In this document: positions 1 to 7,677 of the stretch, piece by piece
How positions within the stretch are numbered: position 1 is the stretch's first letter
Layout of the letters: every line of letters begins with the position of its first letter
DNA from: Candidatus Eisenbergiella pullistercoris
GTDB taxonomy: Bacteria > Bacillota > Clostridia > Lachnospirales > Lachnospiraceae
Assembly: GCA_019115665.1 (NCBI GenBank)
Contig: DXDD01000166.1
Location: 1-49,052, forward strand
Reading direction: 5' to 3'
DNA length: 49,052 nucleotides
Translations under genes and position numbers: made by a program
The notes under the pieces: generated by a model
Databases searched by the model: none
Seen by the model: the letters and a program-made list of their open reading frames with translations, nothing else
What the model was told of the DNA's origin: nothing

Positions 1-955
1 ATTTTCCTTCATAAACGATCTGGGCGAACTTGTTGCCCATGTCCAGCTTCATGGTGGTGGTTTCGCGGTCGAGGATCAGCTCTTCAAGCTGCTGATGGGC
101 TTCATACAGGATGGTTCCGCCGGGGGTCTCATAAACGCCGCGGGATTTCATGCCGACAACGCGGTTTTCCACGATATCCACGATGCCGATGCCGTGCTTT
201 CCGCCCAGCTCGTTGAGTTTGCGGATGATATCGGAAACCTTCATCTTCTCTCCGTTGATGGAGGTGGGGGTGCCCTTTTCAAAGGTCATGGTCACATATT
301 CAGGTTCGTCGGGAGCCTTCTCGGGCGTGGTGCCCAGAACCAGGAGATGGTCGTAATTGGGCTCGTTGGCGGGATCCTCAAGCTCCAGCCCTTCGTGGCT
401 GATGTGCCAGAGGTTGCGGTCCCGGCTGTAGCTGGAATCTGCGGAGAAGGGCAGGTCGATGCCGTGGGCTCTGCAGTATTCGATCTCGGATTCGCGGGAA
501 TCCAGCGTCCACTTGTCGTTTCTCCAGGCTGCGATGATCCGGATATCGGGAGCCAGGGCCTTGATGCCAAGCTCGAAACGGATCTGGTCGTTGCCCTTTC
601 CGGTAGCGCCGTGGCAGATGGCGACAGCGCCTTCCTTCCTGGCGATCTCCACCAGCTTCTTGGCGATCAGCGGCCTTGCCATGGACGTGCCCAGCAGATA
701 TTTGTTCTCATAAACGGCGTGCGCCTTTACGCAGGGCATCACATATTCGTCGCAGAATTCATCCACCACATCCAGGATGTACAGCTTGGAAGCACCGCAG
801 AACTTCGCCCGCTCCTCCAGGCCGTCCAGCTCTTCGCCCTGTCCGCAGTCGATGCAGACGCAGATCACTTCATAATCAAAATTTTCCTTCAGCCACGGGA
901 TGATCGCCGTGGTATCCAGTCCGCCGGAATAGGCGAGAATGACTTTTTCTTTCAT
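1..955 (-). CDS. argG: Argininosuccinate synthase, 3' end beyond the window
   Basis: Joins citrulline and aspartate using ATP to make argininosuccinate, the penultimate step of arginine synthesis, in the cytoplasm. The reverse strand from the ATG at 953-955 encodes about 318 residues beginning [16 protein letters not shown], which contains the [10 protein letters not shown]-pyrophosphatase loop near the N-terminus. Later segments such as [16 protein letters not shown] and [18 protein letters not shown] are hallmarks of the family. The usual length is about 400 residues, so roughly 80 C-terminal residues lie off the left edge. A GGAGG ribosome binding site is at 967-971. It diverges from argC, and argH was not seen here. 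Identification is secure. Confidence 0.97.
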   Translation of the reverse strand, partial: MKEKVILAYSGGLDTTAIIPWLKENFDYEVICVCIDCGQGEELDGLEERAKFCGASKLYILDVVDEFCDEYVMPCVKAHAVYENKYLLGTSMARPLIAKKLVEIARKEGAVAICHGATGKGNDQIRFELGIKALAPDIRIIAAWRNDKWTLDSRESEIEYCRAHGIDLPFSADSSYSRDRNLWHISHEGLELEDPANEPNYDHLLVLGTTPEKAPDEPEYVTMTFEKGTPTSINGEKMKVSDIIRKLNELGGKHGIGIVDIVENRVVGMKSRGVYETPGGTILYEAHQQLEELILDRETTTMKLDMGNKFAQIVYEGK

Positions 956-1015
956 TGGTATCTGTTCCTCCATATTTCTCCGTTTGGCCGCAGGCGCGGC
1001 CCTTGACTCTCAACT

Positions 1016-1044
1016 ACTATACAACAAAATTCTTTGTATTGCAA
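1016..1044 (-). promoter_or_regulatory. argG promoter
   Basis: On the reverse strand TTGCAA (1044-1039) and TATAGT (1021-1016) are separated by 17 bp, a good SigA-type promoter about 60 bp upstream of the argG start. Two ATATGC half-sites (1053-1059 and 1063-1069), similar to the palindrome at the argC promoter, lie just upstream, so shared control by the arginine repressor is likely. Confidence 0.65.
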
Positions 1045-1106
1045 GTGAAAAAATATGCACAGAATATGCTTTGTTTTGGTGGATTATACAGAAAATGAAA
1101 AAAGTG

Positions 1107-1135
1107 TTGCATATTATGCATGATAGAAGTATAAT
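1107..1135 (+). promoter_or_regulatory. argC operon promoter with ArgR-like palindrome
   Basis: TTGCAT (1107-1112) and a perfect TATAAT (1130-1135) are separated by exactly 17 bp. A perfect palindrome, TGCATA-T-TATGCA (1108-1120), covers the -35 box and the start of the spacer, and a further TTATGC half-site follows the -10 box. The position suits a repressor. Given the genes on both sides, the arginine repressor ArgR/AhrC is the obvious candidate, but this assignment is inference. Confidence 0.65.
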
Positions 1136-1164
1136 TATGCGAAGCGGCGGAGGAACGTCCCAAG

Positions 1165-1377
1165 ATGAGGATTGTCAGAGGACTTTTTTCCTATTATACT
1201 GGAAAGGGTCTGGGCCCGGCTGGATCGGTCCGAACGCGGGCCGCATGGAAGCGGGCGATCATGTCAGCGAACGCGGGCCGCATGGAAACAGAGGATCTGG
1301 CATTGAATGCGGAAGGTGCCATGGAATTGGAATTTGTAATTGTAATTGTAATAAGGAAAGGAAGGATAAACGGATGA
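1165..1377 (+). other. Possible 70-codon leader ORF coupled to argC
   Basis: A short reading frame starts at an ATG about 30 bp below the argC -10 box, has a weak GGCGGAGG upstream, and ends in a TGA that overlaps the argC start codon (ATGA at 1374-1377). It contains two copies of a 20-bp direct repeat (1231-1250 and 1268-1287) and ends in a stretch encoded by three TGTAAT hexamers (VIVIVI). I recognise no family. It could be a translated leader coupled to argC, or chance: the region also stays open in the argC frame. Confidence 0.25.
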
Positions 1378-2426
1378 TAAAGGCGGGAATTATCGGAGCT
1401 ACAGGCTACGCGGGCGGCGAGCTGGTCAGACTGCTGCTTGCACATCCGCAGGCGGAGATCGTCTGGTACGGCTCCAGAAGCTATATCGATCAGAAATATG
1501 CGGACGTGTACCGGAACATGTTTGAGCTGGTGGACGCCTCCTGCATGGACGATAATATGGAAGCGCTGGCAAAGAAGGCTGACGTGATCTTCACGGCCAC
1601 GCCCCAGGGCCTGTGCGCTTCGCTGGTGAACGACGAGATCCTTTCCGGGACGAAGATCGTGGATCTGAGCGCGGACTTCAGGCTGAAGGATGTGGCGGTG
1701 TATGAAAAATGGTACGGCATCACCCACGCGGCTCCGCAGTATCTGCCGGAAGCGGTCTACGGGCTCTGCGAGATCAACCGGGAGGCGGTGAAGGGCGCGC
1801 GCCTGGTGGCGAATCCGGGCTGTTATCCCACCTGCTCCATCCTGTCCGTTTATCCGCTGATAAAGGAAGGGCTGATCGAGCCCTCCACCCTCATCATCGA
1901 CGCCAAGAGCGGAACCTCCGGCGCGGGCAGGGGGGCGAAGGTGAACAACCTGTTCTGCGAGGTGAACGAAAACATCAAGGCCTACGGAGTGGCGTCCCAC
2001 AGACATACGCCGGAGATCGAAGAGCAGCTTTCCCTGGCGGCGGGCGGGCCGGTGCTTCTGAATTTCACCCCTCATCTGGTGCCCATGAACCGGGGGATCC
2101 TGATCACCGCCTACGCCTCCTTAAAGAAAAAGGACGGACGCCTTCCTTCTTCCGAAGAAGTGCGCGCAGCCTATGAAAAGTATTATGCCTCCGAACGTTT
2201 CGTCCGCGTCCTGCCCGCCGGCGTCTGTCCGGAGACCCGCTGGGTGGAGGGCAGCAACTATGTGGACGTGAACTTCGTCATCGACGAGCGCACCGGGCGT
2301 GTCATCATGATGGGAGCCATGGACAATCTGGTAAAGGGCGCGGCAGGGCAGGCCGTGCAGAACATGAACCTCATGTTCGGCCTTCCCGAGGAGACGGGGC
2401 TTACGCTGGTCCCTCTGTTCCCGTAA
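1374..2426 (+). CDS. argC: N-acetyl-gamma-glutamyl-phosphate reductase
   Basis: Third step of the acetylated ornithine pathway: NADPH-dependent reduction of N-acetylglutamyl-5-phosphate to the semialdehyde. The 350-residue protein starts MIKAGIIGATGYAGGELVRL, a Rossmann dinucleotide-binding turn (GATGYAG). The catalytic cysteine is Cys150 in VANPGCYPT, and a conserved HRHTPEIEE segment follows. Length fits the type-1 family. The frame is open further upstream, but the ATG at 1374 has a GGAAAGGAAGG ribosome binding site and gives the canonical N-terminus. First gene of the rightward arginine operon. Confidence 0.97.
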   Translation: MIKAGIIGATGYAGGELVRLLLAHPQAEIVWYGSRSYIDQKYADVYRNMFELVDASCMDDNMEALAKKADVIFTATPQGLCASLVNDEILSGTKIVDLSADFRLKDVAVYEKWYGITHAAPQYLPEAVYGLCEINREAVKGARLVANPGCYPTCSILSVYPLIKEGLIEPSTLIIDAKSGTSGAGRGAKVNNLFCEVNENIKAYGVASHRHTPEIEEQLSLAAGGPVLLNFTPHLVPMNRGILITAYASLKKKDGRLPSSEEVRAAYEKYYASERFVRVLPAGVCPETRWVEGSNYVDVNFVIDERTGRVIMMGAMDNLVKGAAGQAVQNMNLMFGLPEETGLTLVPLFP

Positions 2427-2472
2427 ATATATGATCAGAGAGGAACATGGAGGAGAACAGAGAGGAAAAGGG

Positions 2473-3096
2473 ATGAAAGGGGAACTGAGTCCGTCCCGCG
2501 TTCTGAACGCGGCGGGTTATGAGCGGGCAGTCCATGAGCGGGCAGTCCATGAGCAGGCGGTTCATAAGCAGGCAGCCTATGAGCGGGTGGTTCATGAATT
2601 CGCGCCGGTGTATGACGGCGCTTCCCGGATCCTGATCCTGGGAACCTTTCCTTCGGTAAGATCCCGGGAGCAGCACTTTTATTACGGCCACCCGCAGAAC
2701 CGGTTCTGGAAGGTGCTTGCGGCGCTTCTGAAAGCCGAAACGCCCGGGACCATCCCGGAAAAGACCCGTTTTCTTCTGGAAAACAGGATCGCCGTCTGGG
2801 ATGTGATCGCTTCCTGCGAGATCGTGGGCTCCAGCGACAGCTCCATCCGTAAGGTACAGGCGAACGACATCGCAGGACTGCTGCAGAAAAGCCGGATCAG
2901 CGCCGTTTATGCCAACGGCTCCGCGGCGGCCCGCCTTTATCGGAAATACTGCCTGCCCTCCGCCGGGACAGAAGCGGTCTGCCTGCCTTCCACCAGCCCG
3001 GCCAACGCGGCCTGGAGCCTTCCGCGGCTGACAGAGGCCTGGCGGGTGATCCTGCCGGAGCTGTCGGAGCAGGATGATCCTGGGTGGTTCGATTGA
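2473..3096 (+). CDS. Hypoxanthine/uracil-type DNA glycosylase
   Basis: Resembles the single-domain DNA-deoxyinosine glycosylases of the uracil-DNA glycosylase superfamily, which remove deaminated bases from DNA. The diagnostic stretch is LGTFPSVRSREQHFYYGHPQ followed by NRFW, and a later STSPANA motif corresponds to the second active-site loop. The roughly 160-residue catalytic core is normal. It is preceded by an unusual N-terminal extension with five pentapeptide repeats (ERAVH, ERAVH, EQAVH, KQAAY, ERVVH) encoded by five 15-bp units at 2521-2595. The ATG at 2473 follows AGAGGAAAAGGG; an ATG at 2431 lies just after argC but has no ribosome binding site. It sits inside the arginine operon with no obvious functional link. 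Confidence 0.8.
   Translation: MKGELSPSRVLNAAGYERAVHERAVHEQAVHKQAAYERVVHEFAPVYDGASRILILGTFPSVRSREQHFYYGHPQNRFWKVLAALLKAETPGTIPEKTRFLLENRIAVWDVIASCEIVGSSDSSIRKVQANDIAGLLQKSRISAVYANGSAAARLYRKYCLPSAGTEAVCLPSTSPANAAWSLPRLTEAWRVILPELSEQDDPGWFD
2521..2595 (+). repeat. Five 15-bp tandem repeats inside the glycosylase gene
   Basis: Units are GAGCGGGCAGTCCAT twice, then three diverged copies. The period is a multiple of three, so the repeat is translated as a pentapeptide and keeps the frame. Confidence 0.9.
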
Positions 3097-3696
3097 TGGA
3101 TGCGCTGCAGAGACCCGGTCGGACGCAGGCGGGGCGGTTCGGCTGACCAGATGCAGACGGGGGGCGGCTGATCAGACGCTGCCGGGGTGGGCGATTGCTC
3201 AGACCATCGGGGCAGCCCGGGCAGACTCCTCAGGGACGGTTAAAAATGAAAATTTGTATTCTGTAACCGTATGAAAGTGGTCCGGTACGGTTCAAAATAA
3301 AAGTTTTGGAGTTTTTGCCGTAGGATTTTGCTGCCCTGTACGGTAGAAAATGGAATTTGGGGCTTTCTGACCGTAGTCGGACGGATTTTTCCCTTTTTCG
3401 GGAAAGACGACAAAGACAGAAGCAGTCAGGAGCCGGGCCCCGCGCCTGCCGGCCGGGCGGCAGGCAGGAACCCGCAGCCGCACGGCAGTCCGCATCCGCA
3501 CAGCAGGCCGAAACGCACGGCAGGCCGCAGCCGCACGGCAGTCCGAAGCGCACAGTACCGCAGCCGCACAGCAGGCCGCAGCCGCATGCGGCGCGGGATT
3601 GACAGGCGCGCCGCAGAGGCGTAAACTGCAAGGGATCTTTCAGAAAACAGAAAAGAAAAGAGCCGCCTCGCGGCGGCGGAAACCGAGGAAACGAAC
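3097..3696. other. 600-bp gene-free region with two repeat types
   Basis: No convincing gene. It contains a three-unit palindrome array (3233-3376) and then a GC-rich stretch (3473-3592) of roughly 20-bp units variously reading CCGCAGCCGCACGGCAG and CCGCACAGCAGGCCG. Open frames here are repeat-derived. The ribosome binding site of the next gene is at its right end. Confidence 0.8.
3233..3376. repeat. Palindrome array A (3 units)
   Basis: Three imperfect palindromes of about 39 bp, ending at 3271, 3323 and 3376. Each opens with GACGG or GTACGG and closes with CCGTA(G); the middle is AT-rich (AAAATGAAAATTT-like). Spacers are 13-14 bp, giving a period of 52-53 bp. Same family as arrays B-E. Confidence 0.85.
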
Positions 3697-4140
3697 ATGC
3701 TTCGCAAGATGACGATCGAGGATTATGAAAATGTGAGCGCGCTGTGGCATAAGATCAAGGGCTTTTCCATCCGCAGCATCGATGATTCCAGGGAAGGGGT
3801 GGAGCGCTTCCTGAGACGAAACCCGGATACCAGTGTGGTCGCCATTGAGGACGGCAGAGTGGTGGGCGCGATCCTGTGCGGCCACGACGGCAGGAGAGGC
3901 TGTCTGTATCATGTGTGCGTGGATCCGGAGTACCGGATGCGCGGCATCGGAAAGTCCATGGTGGTGTTCTGCATGAATGCTCTGAAGCAGGAGAATATCA
4001 GCAAGGTGTCTCTCATTGCCTTTACCAGGAACGATATCGGAAACATGTTCTGGAAGACCATCGGCTGGACGAAGCGGGAAGATCTGAATTATTACGATTT
4101 TGTCCTGAATGAAAAAAACATCGAGCGGTTCAATGAATAA
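3697..4140 (+). CDS. GNAT-family N-acetyltransferase
   Basis: A 147-residue single-domain acetyltransferase using acetyl-CoA. The acetyl-CoA loop is visible as VDPEYRMRGIGKSM (the R/Q-x-x-G-x-G/A signature) at about residues 76-89, and the last strand carries the usual aromatic residues (GWTKREDLNYYDF). The start has a GAGGAAACG ribosome binding site. It lies 39 bp upstream of argJ in the arginine operon. A short GNAT here could serve as an N-acetylglutamate synthase, as small stand-alone GNATs do in some bacteria, but ArgJ can already supply that activity and the substrate cannot be told from sequence. Confidence 0.85.
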   Translation: MLRKMTIEDYENVSALWHKIKGFSIRSIDDSREGVERFLRRNPDTSVVAIEDGRVVGAILCGHDGRRGCLYHVCVDPEYRMRGIGKSMVVFCMNALKQENISKVSLIAFTRNDIGNMFWKTIGWTKREDLNYYDFVLNEKNIERFNE

Positions 4141-4179
4141 TGGAATGCTGCCCTGCGGGCAGCGGAAAAAGGAGTAGAT

Positions 4180-5403
4180 ATGAAGCACATCACAGGCGGG
4201 GTGACCGCGGCGAAGGGATTTGAAGCGGCCGGCGCCGAGGCGCGGGTCAAATATCAGAACAGAAAGGACATGGCGATGGTGTTCAGCCGCACGCCATGCC
4301 GGGCGGCAGGAGTGTTCACCAGCAACGTGGTGAAGGCGGCGCCGGTGGTCTGGGACCGGGAGATCGTGGAAAAGAAGGCTGCGGTCCATGCGGTGGTGGC
4401 CAATTCCGGGATCGCCAACGCATGTACGGGAGAGCAGGGAAGACAGTACTGCAGACAGACCGCGCAGGCTGCGGCGGAAGCGCTTGGGATCCCGGAGGAT
4501 TCCGTCCTGGTAGCGTCCACGGGCGTGATCGGGATGCAGCTTCCCATGGACCGGATCACGGAGGGCGTGAAGGCGCTGGCGGGAGCGCTTTCCGATACGG
4601 AGGACGCAGGCCGGGAGGCGGCGGAAGCCATCATGACCACGGACACCCATTCCAAACAGGCGGCGGTCACCGTGGAGCTTTCCGGAAAGACGGTCACCGT
4701 CGGCGGCATGGCCAAGGGGAGCGGCATGATCCATCCCAATATGTGCACCATGCTCGCTTTTGTGACCACGGACGCGGCGATTTCCGGAGAACTTCTGCAG
4801 GAGGCGCTGCGGGCGGATGTGACGGACACCTTCAACATGATCTCCGTGGACGGGGATATGTCCACCAACGACACCCTGCTGGCGCTGGCAAACGGCTGTG
4901 CGGGCAATCCTGAGATCACGGAAAAAAATGAGGATTACCGCCTTTTCTGCGAGGCCCTGCATGAGGTGAACGTGACGCTTGCGAAAATGCTTGCGGGAGA
5001 CGGGGAGGGGGCTACGGCCCTGTTTGAGTGTCATGTGATCCATGCGGACACGAAGGAGAACGCCCGGACGCTGGCGAAGTCCGTCATCTGCTCCAGCCTG
5101 ACCAAGGCGGCCATCTTCGGCCATGACGCCAACTGGGGAAGGATCCTCTGCGCGCTCGGGTATTCCGGCGTGCAGTTTGATCCGGAAGCCATCGAGCTTT
5201 TCATCGAAAGCGAAGCAGGCCGGCTTCTGATCTATCAGAACGGAAGCGCGGCGGATTACAGCGAGGAAGAAGCCACCCGCATCCTGTCCTGTCCGGAGGT
5301 CACGGCTCTGGTGGACATGAAGACGGGAGAGGCGGAGGCGACAGCCTGGGGCTGCGACCTTTCCTATGATTATGTAAAGATCAACGCGGACTACCGGTCC
5401 TGA
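4180..5403 (+). CDS. argJ: Bifunctional ornithine acetyltransferase / N-acetylglutamate synthase
   Basis: Transfers the acetyl group from N-acetylornithine to glutamate, so the pathway can run as a cycle. Members that also use acetyl-CoA prime the cycle. The 407-residue precursor cleaves itself into alpha and beta chains before a conserved threonine; here the site is KGSGMIHPNMCTMLAF, with Thr190 as the nucleophile. A cysteine replaces the more usual alanine before it, a variant I believe is common in Clostridia. Strong AAAGGAG ribosome binding site. Lies between the GNAT gene and argB. Confidence 0.95.
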   Translation: MKHITGGVTAAKGFEAAGAEARVKYQNRKDMAMVFSRTPCRAAGVFTSNVVKAAPVVWDREIVEKKAAVHAVVANSGIANACTGEQGRQYCRQTAQAAAEALGIPEDSVLVASTGVIGMQLPMDRITEGVKALAGALSDTEDAGREAAEAIMTTDTHSKQAAVTVELSGKTVTVGGMAKGSGMIHPNMCTMLAFVTTDAAISGELLQEALRADVTDTFNMISVDGDMSTNDTLLALANGCAGNPEITEKNEDYRLFCEALHEVNVTLAKMLAGDGEGATALFECHVIHADTKENARTLAKSVICSSLTKAAIFGHDANWGRILCALGYSGVQFDPEAIELFIESEAGRLLIYQNGSAADYSEEEATRILSCPEVTALVDMKTGEAEATAWGCDLSYDYVKINADYRS

Positions 5404-5519
5404 GCGCGAAAAAGAGGCGCAGTCCTGAGCAGGGCTCTGAAAAAGCGCGCGACAAAAAGACGCAGGACGAAAAGACCGGGTAAAAAGCATGCCGCAGAGC
5501 GCGGCGGAAGGAAACGGAT

Positions 5520-6404
5520 ATGGAACAGAGGGAAATGGATCAGGTGATGCAGAAAGCGTCGGTGCTTATCGAGGCGCTTCCCTACATCCAGAAATTCAAC
5601 AGAAAGATCATCGTGGTAAAATACGGCGGCAGCGCCATGAGCAATGAGGAGCTGCAGAAAAATGTGATCAAGGACGTGACCCTTTTAAAGCTGGTCGGCT
5701 TCAAGCCCATCATCGTGCACGGCGGCGGAAAGGCCATCAGCCGCTGGGTGGAAAAGGTGGGGAAGGAACCCGCTTTCGTCAACGGGCTGCGGGTCACGGA
5801 TGAGGAGACTATGGAGATCGCGGAGATGGTCCTTGGCCGGGTCAACAAGAATCTGGTGACCATGGTGGAGGAACTGGGCGTGAAGGCCGTCGGCATCAGC
5901 GGCAAGGACGGCGGCCTCCTGAGAGTGGAAAAGAAGTATTCGGACGGAAAGGATATCGGTTTTGTGGGAAACATCACCCAGGTGGACCCCAAAGTGATCT
6001 ATGACCTTCTGGAAAAGGATTTTCTGCCCATCGTCGCGCCCATCGGCCTGGATGAGCATTTTCAGACCTACAATATCAACGCGGACGACGCGGCCTGCGC
6101 CATCGCGAAGGCTGTGGGCGCAGACAAGCTGGTATTCCTGACGGATATCGAGGGGCTGTACCGGGATATTAACGACAAATCCACCTTTATCTCCAGACTG
6201 ACGGCCAGCCAGGCGGAGGAGCTGATCGCCGGCGGCGTGATCGGGGGCGGCATGCTTCCCAAGCTTGGCAACTGCACCTCCGCCATCAGAAACGGCGTCA
6301 ACCGGGTGCATATTCTGGACGGACGGATCCCCCACTGCATGCTGCTGGAGATCTTCACCAATCAGGGAATCGGAACGGCCATCATTCAGGACGGAGATAC
6401 CTGA
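5520..6404 (+). CDS. argB: Acetylglutamate kinase
   Basis: Phosphorylates N-acetylglutamate with ATP, the second step of ornithine synthesis and in many bacteria the arginine-sensitive one. The amino-acid-kinase fold is clear: VVKYGGSAM near residue 32, the glycine-rich [10 protein letters not shown] loop near 62, and the C-terminal GGMLPKL motif. The N-terminal segment before the fold ([20 protein letters not shown]) matches the helix found in arginine-inhibited hexameric kinases, so feedback inhibition is plausible. 294 residues is normal. The last 18 bp of the gene, including the stop, are repeated 35 bp downstream. Confidence 0.96.
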   Translation: MEQREMDQVMQKASVLIEALPYIQKFNRKIIVVKYGGSAMSNEELQKNVIKDVTLLKLVGFKPIIVHGGGKAISRWVEKVGKEPAFVNGLRVTDEETMEIAEMVLGRVNKNLVTMVEELGVKAVGISGKDGGLLRVEKKYSDGKDIGFVGNITQVDPKVIYDLLEKDFLPIVAPIGLDEHFQTYNINADDAACAIAKAVGADKLVFLTDIEGLYRDINDKSTFISRLTASQAEELIAGGVIGGGMLPKLGNCTSAIRNGVNRVHILDGRIPHCMLLEIFTNQGIGTAIIQDGDT

Positions 6405-6439
6405 CGGGACGATGCGCCTGACAGGACGGAGATACCTGA
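6387..6439 (+). repeat. 18-bp direct repeat spanning the argB stop
   Basis: CAGGACGGAGATACCTGA occurs at 6387-6404, where its TGA is the argB stop, and again at 6422-6439 in the gap before argD. It looks like a local duplication of the gene end. Confidence 0.9.
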
Positions 6440-6464
6440 GTCAGAAAAAAAGGAGCAGACGGGC

Positions 6465-7667
6465 ATGAGCGAACAGATGAAGCAGTATATAGACGAGGCG
6501 GAGGCAGCGCTGCTGCATACCTACAACCGGTATCAGGTGGTGCTGGATCATGGCGACGGCGTGCATCTTTACGACACGGACGGAAAGCGCTATCTGGATT
6601 TCGTGGCTGGCATCGCGGTGTTTGCGCTTGGCTATAACAACCGGGAATACAACGATGCGCTGAAGGCGCAGATCGATAAGGTGATCCATACCTCCAACTA
6701 TTATTACAACGTGCCGGCCATCGAGGCGGCAAAATGCATCAAAAAGGCTTCCGGCATGGACCGGGTGTTTTTTACCAACAGCGGAGCGGAGGCCGTTGAG
6801 GGCGCGCTGAAGGCGGCCAGAAAATACGCGTACCTGAAGGATGGGCGCACGGATCATGAGATCATCGCCATGAACCATTCCTTCCACGGAAGGACCTTTG
6901 GGGCGCTTTCCGTAACCGGAAATCCCCATTACCGGGAGGCGTTCGAGCCCATGATCGGAAATATCCGGTTTGCGGAGCTGAACGATTTTGACAGCGTGAT
7001 GGAACAGGTGAACGACCGTACCTGCGCCGTCATTCTGGAAACCGTACAGGGCGAGGGCGGCATCCATCCCGCGGACGGAGAATTTTTAAAGAAGCTGCGC
7101 GCGCTCTGTGACGAGCGGGATATCCTGCTGATCCTGGACGAGATCCAGTGCGGCATGGGACGGACCGGGACCATGTTCGCCTGGCAGCGTTATGGCGTGA
7201 AGCCGGACATCATGACCATGGCAAAGGCCCTGGGCTGCGGCGTGCCGGTGGGAGCGTTCGCGATGACGGAGAAGGTGGGGGCCCATTCCCTGACAAGCGG
7301 GGACCACGGCACCACCTACGGAGGCAATCCGCTGGCCGGGGCTGCCGTCTGCAAGGTGTTCGAGCTGTTTGAAAAGGAACACATCCTGGAAAATGTAAAC
7401 CGGGTGGGAGATTATCTGGGAGAAAAGCTGGAGAAGCTGGCGCAGAGCTATGATTTCATCGAGGAAAGCCGGGGAATCGGCCTGCTCAGAGGCCTTGCCT
7501 GCTCCATTCCCGTGGGGGACATCATCAGCCGTGCGCTGGAGAAGGGACTGATCCTCATCAACGCGGGGAGCAATATCATCCGTTTCGTTCCGCCTCTTGT
7601 GATTTCGGAAGGGGATGTGGATGAAATGATCCGTATCCTCACGGAATGTCTGGATGAAACGGTATAA
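6465..7667 (+). CDS. argD: Acetylornithine aminotransferase
   Basis: PLP-dependent class-III transaminase converting N-acetylglutamate semialdehyde and glutamate to N-acetylornithine and 2-oxoglutarate. Of 400 residues, FTNSGAEAVEGALK (about 103-116) binds the cofactor phosphate, LDEIQCGMGRTG (224-235) holds the ring-binding aspartate, and Lys254 in MTMAKALG is the Schiff-base lysine. Start ATG at 6465; the stop lies in the ribosome binding site of the next gene, 10 bp before its start. Last recognised arginine gene of the operon; argF and argH are not in the window. Confidence 0.95.
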   Translation: MSEQMKQYIDEAEAALLHTYNRYQVVLDHGDGVHLYDTDGKRYLDFVAGIAVFALGYNNREYNDALKAQIDKVIHTSNYYYNVPAIEAAKCIKKASGMDRVFFTNSGAEAVEGALKAARKYAYLKDGRTDHEIIAMNHSFHGRTFGALSVTGNPHYREAFEPMIGNIRFAELNDFDSVMEQVNDRTCAVILETVQGEGGIHPADGEFLKKLRALCDERDILLILDEIQCGMGRTGTMFAWQRYGVKPDIMTMAKALGCGVPVGAFAMTEKVGAHSLTSGDHGTTYGGNPLAGAAVCKVFELFEKEHILENVNRVGDYLGEKLEKLAQSYDFIEESRGIGLLRGLACSIPVGDIISRALEKGLILINAGSNIIRFVPPLVISEGDVDEMIRILTECLDETV

Positions 7668-7677
7668 GGAGAACTGC

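Noticed and set aside
939-1373. N-terminal extension of argC
   Set aside because: The frame stays open, but it crosses the promoter region and the argG start. The ATG at 1374 has a strong ribosome binding site and gives the family N-terminus.
1136-1373. T-box or riboswitch in the argC leader
   Set aside because: No T-box core sequence (TGGNACCGCG-like) or known riboswitch core is visible; repeats explain the odd appearance.
3640-5490. Long leftward reading frame opposite the GNAT and argJ genes
   Set aside because: It is a GC-rich codon-position shadow; both top-strand genes are unmistakable. The same applies to long reverse frames at 16101-18782, 20594-23110 and 38080-40410.
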